Positions 59,538 to 64,000 of a DNA stretch of 64,000 nucleotides are shown piece after piece. The translations under genes and the position numbers were made by a program. The stretch lies in contig NC_067198.1 of NCBI RefSeq assembly GCF_000699445.3, positions 20,230,536-20,294,535 of the forward strand. Reading direction: 5' to 3'. Positions within the stretch are counted from its first letter, which is position 1; the number at the start of each line of letters is the position of its first letter. The notes under the pieces are model-generated. The model searched no databases, was not told the origin of the DNA, and was given only the letters and a program-made list of their open reading frames with translations. This DNA is from Schistosoma haematobium (Eukaryota > Platyhelminthes > Trematoda > Strigeidida > Schistosomatidae).

Positions 59538-60376
59538 TGTGTATAAACTTATAAAGGCTCTCTACTCTAACACAACTGGTCAAGTGAGAGCTTATGGCGA
59601 ACTGTCATCAGCATTGATTACCTCAATTGGTGTTCGTCAGAGCTGTCCACTCTATCCATTCTTGTTTAACTTTGTCGTTCACGTGCTTTTAGAGATAACA
59701 CTTTCTTCATCTAAATTTTCAGGGGTTAGACTTCTACCGGGAGATTCACTTTTTGACCTAGAATATCCCGATGACATAGTTCTTTTTGATGAAGACGCTG
59801 ACAAAATGCAGAGTCTTCTGACCACTCTAAGCGACAATGCAAGCATGTTCGGGATGCGATTCTCCCCCTCAAAATGCAAAATGTTGCTTCAGAATTGGGT
59901 TGCATTGACACCCGAACTAATGATAGGGAGTGAAGTAATTGTATTGTAGTATAGTATTCGGTCACAGATGTCTTCGAAGCATCGCCCGTATATCCTGAGA
60001 CCACCGAATAAGTAATGCCGTTATTAGGAAACGGGTACTAGGTAAGGATGGCAAATCAGTTGATGAAATAGTGAAACTTCATCAGTTGGGATGGCTAGGA
60101 CACGTGCTCCGTATACTCAACCACCGACTGCCCCGACGTGCTATATTTCATGGTGTAGGAGTAGGTTGGAAGAAAGTTAGGGACGGCCAGACCAAATCAT
60201 GTCACAAATCCATGGAGTCACTGATAAGTGGACTGAGCCATGTTGGTAGGTGTAGCCTACTTGGTTGGGACCCACGAGACGATAGAAACCGATGGTTAGA
60301 GACCTTAACTGACATGGCTCAAAATCGTTTGCAATGGTGGAGGTGCATCCAATCTTTGTGTTCTCCCAAATTCTAA
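59538..60376 (+). pseudogene. Family I reverse transcriptase fragment, broken
   Basis: The first part (59539-59949) covers motif B as GVRQSCPLYPF (Gly to Ser) and motif C as LEYPDDIVLF, where YADD has become YPDD, so the catalytic site is damaged. After the internal deletion the frame resumes at about 60071 with WLGHVLRILNHRLP and ends in SLCSPKF at 60376, the same C terminus as copy 1. It cannot be functional. Confidence 0.85.
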
Positions 60377-60621
60377 TCTTCTGTGTTCTTCATATCCCTT
60401 TTCTCATCTTTCGAAATTTATTTAAATGGATTATACTCGTTGAATAACATCTTTAAACCCTAATCTTTACGATTACTGCTTATACTCTTACCACCCCTAC
60501 CACTACGGGATTTGAATTGACAATTGTATCTGTGTGTGAATGTGTTATGGCAACTCGAACTGATGTACGTACGTACGAAGTTCTACGTTGTTACTGACTG
60601 AATGACTGACTGGTATATCGA
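59538..60621 (+). mobile_element. RTE-like family I, copy 2, 5'-truncated with internal deletion
   Basis: It begins inside the reverse transcriptase at the point equal to about 985 of copy 1 and ends with the same 3' untranslated sequence and TGACT-type tail. GAATATA occurs at 59531-59537 and 60622-60628, a possible 7-bp target duplication. A stretch equal to about 1385-1630 of copy 1 is missing at about 59942. Confidence 0.85.
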
Positions 60622-61245
60622 GAATATAAATGAAGATTATAAATTCATCTTATTTTAATTACTTTACATTGTTTGAAGTTGTAACTTCATAAAAGTGTAA
60701 ATTTGCTTAAAATATTTTAAGTAACCAAAAGTATATTGTAAAAAAATGTGTATCTTTCTAATCATTAATCAATTTAACAAAATTCTTTAACGTTTATACA
60801 ACAAATAACACCATCATATGTGGTCTTTATACATTAATCATTTAACTTAAGTTTTCATTGAATGTAATACTTGTTTTGTTTATATGCAAATGTATATTCC
60901 CTATAAAATTTAAATGACATTTTAGTAGAATAAACTGTCAAATGCTTTATAGGTTTAGTAGTGAATTAAAGTAATATCATTATATGATAAAAGAAATTAC
61001 TAGTTTAAGTTGTTCAATATTTCATCTTATTTAATCTTAGTATTCAGTAATTGCGTTGTAAATAACATATACTATCAATTAAGTTTAAACTATTTCTAAG
61101 TATTAACAAAATACAGTCAGTGCATGGTAGATAAAAGTTTGTCATGGATAAGGGAAATATTAAGATAATTTTCTTTTGTATATGAGTGACGCATTCAAAA
61201 TGATAGTTGACTACAATAGAAGCGTGTATTCGTTCTAAAAGATAA
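60622..61245. other. AT-rich stretch, nothing recognised
   Basis: No supported feature. Confidence 0.5.
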
Positions 61246-61775
61246 ATAAATATGGGGTTGTGGAGATTGTTAAGTTTTTGATTGAAATCATGAATCGATG
61301 AATGTTAGATCACTATTGAAAACCTGGAAGTACTAGACGGCAGTTTCGTTCATTCGTCGATTCATGATCTCAAAAATTTAATAATCACAACCATATACTG
61401 ATAATTACCATGTACTCACTAGTGACTAGTTTCATGATGGAATTCTTGGAGTTCTGTTGAGAAACCGTGACCAGTGGAGCTAATCCGTGTCAGGTAGAGA
61501 CAGGTGTCTACCTCAAACGATGGGAGATGGTCGCGCAAGTTCGTGTATTGGTTGAAGTTAGACGTTAACGCCATTGGATGCCGGTTCGGTGGTCTAGGGG
61601 TTAAGGGTTCGCGCGCGAGACCGAGGATCCGGGGTTCGAATCCCGCGTGCGAGATCACGTATGCGCACTGCTGAAGAATCGCATACAAGGGCGAGACTGC
61701 ATTACAGTGCTTTCAGGTATTCAATGGTGGTTTAACATCAGTCGATTCATAATTTCAATTTGAGAATTACGTGTT
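61246..61775. repeat. Family A inverted pair with a full plus unit
   Basis: A minus segment (61246-61350) starts with the complete 3' end (ATGGGGTTGTGGAGATTG). At about 61351 it flips to plus with a unit tail (TTCATGATCTCAAAAATT, ACAACCATATACTG), then the head, the tRNA-like block near 61577-61655 (TCTAGGGGTTAAGGGTTCGCG, GGTTCGAATCCCG) and the 3' part. The hammerhead has CUGAAGA but GAGA for GAAA, so it is dead. Confidence 0.8.
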
Positions 61776-62990
61776 AACTATATAGTTTATCTGATATTTT
61801 CTTAAGTCATTTGGATTATTCTTAATTTCTCAAGTATAGGACTGACAGGAAATTCTGGATTGATATCTTATAGGTGTCCGTATTTATTGATTTCATATTG
61901 CCTTAGTGCTAATCTCTGTATATGTCCGCGCATTTGAACTCAGAGGAGGATCACTTTATCGAGCGTGATATTTGTCACACTTGGTGTACATGATGCTACA
62001 ATTATGTTATTTTTCCGTGTCTTTCAGTGCTCATAAGATGGGATAAAGTAATTACGTTGATCGGTGTGAGAGAGTGATTCTAGAGGTTTTCGGATGATTT
62101 CTGTCATATTTATCACATAGACTAGAACAATCTAGTCCTTGGTTTCTATGCTTAATTTACTGCTTTTAGCTCTTTGACATGAATAAAGATAATGCAGTGC
62201 TTTTACAGTGCCAATTTTCTATGTGATATTTGATGATATAAAATAGTAATGTCTTAAATCGTGAAGCTAGGTTACACAAAAAGGGATTAATTCGCCCAAC
62301 GTTACAGTCTTTACTGATGAGCTGCAACAAGCAAGAAACCCTGATCCATAGTTTCCTTTCTACTATCTAGAACCGTCTAAGAGCTTACCGTGGTACACAC
62401 GATATCGGGTCATTCATATAATTTGACCAGCAGTAAGAAAATTAAGCAAAAATGACATTGTTCTTTACTCGATGATCAATTAATCATAAATCAATAGACG
62501 TTAATGGAAAAAACCTTTATTTTGATATCTTCTAGTCTAAATAACTTTATTAGAAATGATTTTCAAAGTGAATATTTTTTTCATATGCATAAAATACTAT
62601 ATCTTCAATGCTTGATAAATTGACGTTTTGATTTACGTTACGGTTATTGACAATATTTGTATTGCATCGAACATTGTGTACATAGTTAATTACAATAACG
62701 AGCTTTTAAACGATCATGTACTGGATCCATTCTTACAGTGGAAATCTTAGGTAGTGAAATTATTTACTGATCTATATTTGCTTTTTTCTAACATTCATGA
62801 TTAACATACCTTTAGGTCAATAGGTTAAATCTTTGTAATATAAGCTTGCAAAATTCATTAGGAAATATTTTTTGTTTTCAGTTTGATGACAGAATAAATA
62901 TATACGACAAGGTTTATCTTGAATACTTTTGTTGTTAGTATTATTTCCGCCTGCCCAGAATTTCCATAAATTTAAGGAAAGTTAAATATA
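61776..62990. other. AT-rich stretch, nothing assigned
   Basis: 62300-62420 is less AT-rich and may be part of an unidentified repeat; a hammerhead-like CTGATGA ... GAAA there is rejected. Confidence 0.45.
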
Positions 62991-63260
62991 TATATGAAAC
63001 CGTGACCAGTAGAGCTAATCCGTTTCGGGTAGAGACAAGTTTCTACCTCAGTACAATGGAAGATGGTTGCGCAACTTCTTGGATTGCTTGAGTTTAGACA
63101 TTAACACTGTTCTATTCCGGCTCAGTGGCCCAGGAGGTTAAGCGTTCGCGCGTGAGACCGAGGGTCTTGGGTTCAAATTCGCGTGTGAGGTTGCGGATGC
63201 GCACTGCTGAAGAATCCCATACAAGGACAAGACGGCGTTCCAATGCCTTCAGGTGATAGT
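62991..63260 (+). repeat. Truncated family A repeat
   Basis: From AAACCGTGACCAGTAGAGC through GGAAGATGGTTGCGCAACTT, the tRNA-like block (CTCAGTGGCCCAGGAGGTTAAG, GGGTTCAAATTCG) and CTGCTGAAGAATCCCATACAAGG to CCTTCAGG. The GAAA has become AAGA. The unit 3' end is missing. Confidence 0.75.
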
Positions 63261-64000
63261 GAAAATATTGAACCATTACATTCAGCCACTAACCTTTCTT
63301 GCTGGTTGAAAAATTATTTACATATATTCTAGTATACGGTGTTGGTTGACACTGTGATTATGAACCATGTTAACAAAAAATGTGGATACTTCGTTATTCA
63401 TAACTGAACAAATAGTAAGTAATTTGAAATGCTCCCTAGTTTTAAATGAATCGGATGTTTGATTTGAGCTATTTTAATGTAATATATGTTGTACTAGCTC
63501 GACAAAACTAATGGTGAAGTAAACGGAAGAAAAATGTGTGATTCATTTACATTAACTGTATAAAACAAGAAGTGAGACCTTTTACACCGGCATAATTTAT
63601 GATCAGATATTTTTTCAACTACAATCGGTCTTACTAGTCTACGATTGTGTGAGGACATATCGAGGTTGCGCAGTATAAGTGATTACCAGTGTGAATTTAG
63701 CACAGTAAAAACTGTTATGGTTCTTGGCTGACTTCTAAAAGTTTAAAGAACTACGTTTGTTTGAATGCTTGATTATTCTATCACACGATTGTTGTTTAAA
63801 AATGATTCGTTAAGTCTACATTCTAACTAAATAGAATGACAAAATTGTATGATGACACTTAGCATTAAGACTCGTGTCAACAGTTTTCAGTGGTAGGATT
63901 CTGAAGTGGATAAAATTGTAATTACCATCACTATTATTAAACCACGATAAGCGTCTTTTTAACTATAACTATAACCTTCATTTATGGTTCACGCATAAGT
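63261..64000. other. AT-rich stretch; possible family B head trace near 63640-63690
   Basis: GAGGACATATCGAGGTTGCGCAG is like the family B head. Otherwise unassigned to the window end. Confidence 0.45.

Noticed and set aside
62314..62338. Hammerhead-like CTGATGA ... GAAA
   Set aside because: The stretch between the two boxes cannot form a proper stem II next to GAAA, and the flanks have no complementary stem I.

Overview
The window looks like repeat-dense, gene-poor DNA from a blood fluke (Schistosoma or a close schistosomatid). The evidence is an AT-rich background, RTE-like and CR1-like non-LTR retrotransposons of the type common in schistosomes, and many copies of two tRNA-related repeats that carry hammerhead ribozyme modules. 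One of these (family B here) matches the known schistosome Sm-alpha hammerhead repeat. I assign the genus from recalled family resemblance, not from a search, and I cannot name the species. No host gene could be supported: every recognisable coding stretch belongs to a mobile element, and almost all are broken.

Layout. 1-2283: an RTE-like retrotransposon (family I here) entering from the left edge, with a nearly complete reverse transcriptase. 2284-10690: AT-rich DNA with a 228-bp inverted-repeat element (5205-5432), rearranged tRNA-like/hammerhead repeats, and a 375-bp element with a 93-codon ORF (8237-8629). 10690-13608: a long, decayed RTE-like element (family II) with endonuclease and reverse transcriptase. 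13.6-23 kb: mostly repeats and unexplained AT-rich sequence, with another family II fragment at 19982-20608. 23150-29895: two more decayed family II copies, one split by 1.1 kb of other DNA, around a broken Mutator-like (MULE) transposase gene on the minus strand with a 38-nt intron. 30-46 kb: many hammerhead-bearing repeats, several as inverted pairs, and a GC-richer minus-strand element with an AAATA-type tail (38812-39280). 47049-47444: a second copy of the 375-bp element, about 98% identical to the first. 49644-50706: a CR1-like reverse transcriptase fragment, minus strand. 51-64 kb: more hammerhead repeats, including the best-preserved ribozyme (58343-58388), a pair of hairpin repeats whose centres are inverted relative to each other, and a second family I copy (59538-60621).

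How the parts fit. The LINE-like elements are the likely source of enzymes for moving the short repeats. Family A of the hammerhead repeats (unit about 400 bp) often sits as sense sequence joined to an inverted copy of itself. At two loci the whole foldback lies between 12-13 bp target-site duplications (37234-37496 and 43328-43523). In each the complete 3' end is at one edge and the inverted piece at the other, which is what twin-primed reverse transcription gives. Because the same part of the unit occurs in both orientations, and two loci hold more than one unit in tandem, the copied RNA may have been multimeric or circular. A self-cleaving ribozyme could supply such RNA. That link is inference. 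The most novel items are these foldbacks, the twin 93-codon element, and the flipped hairpin pair.
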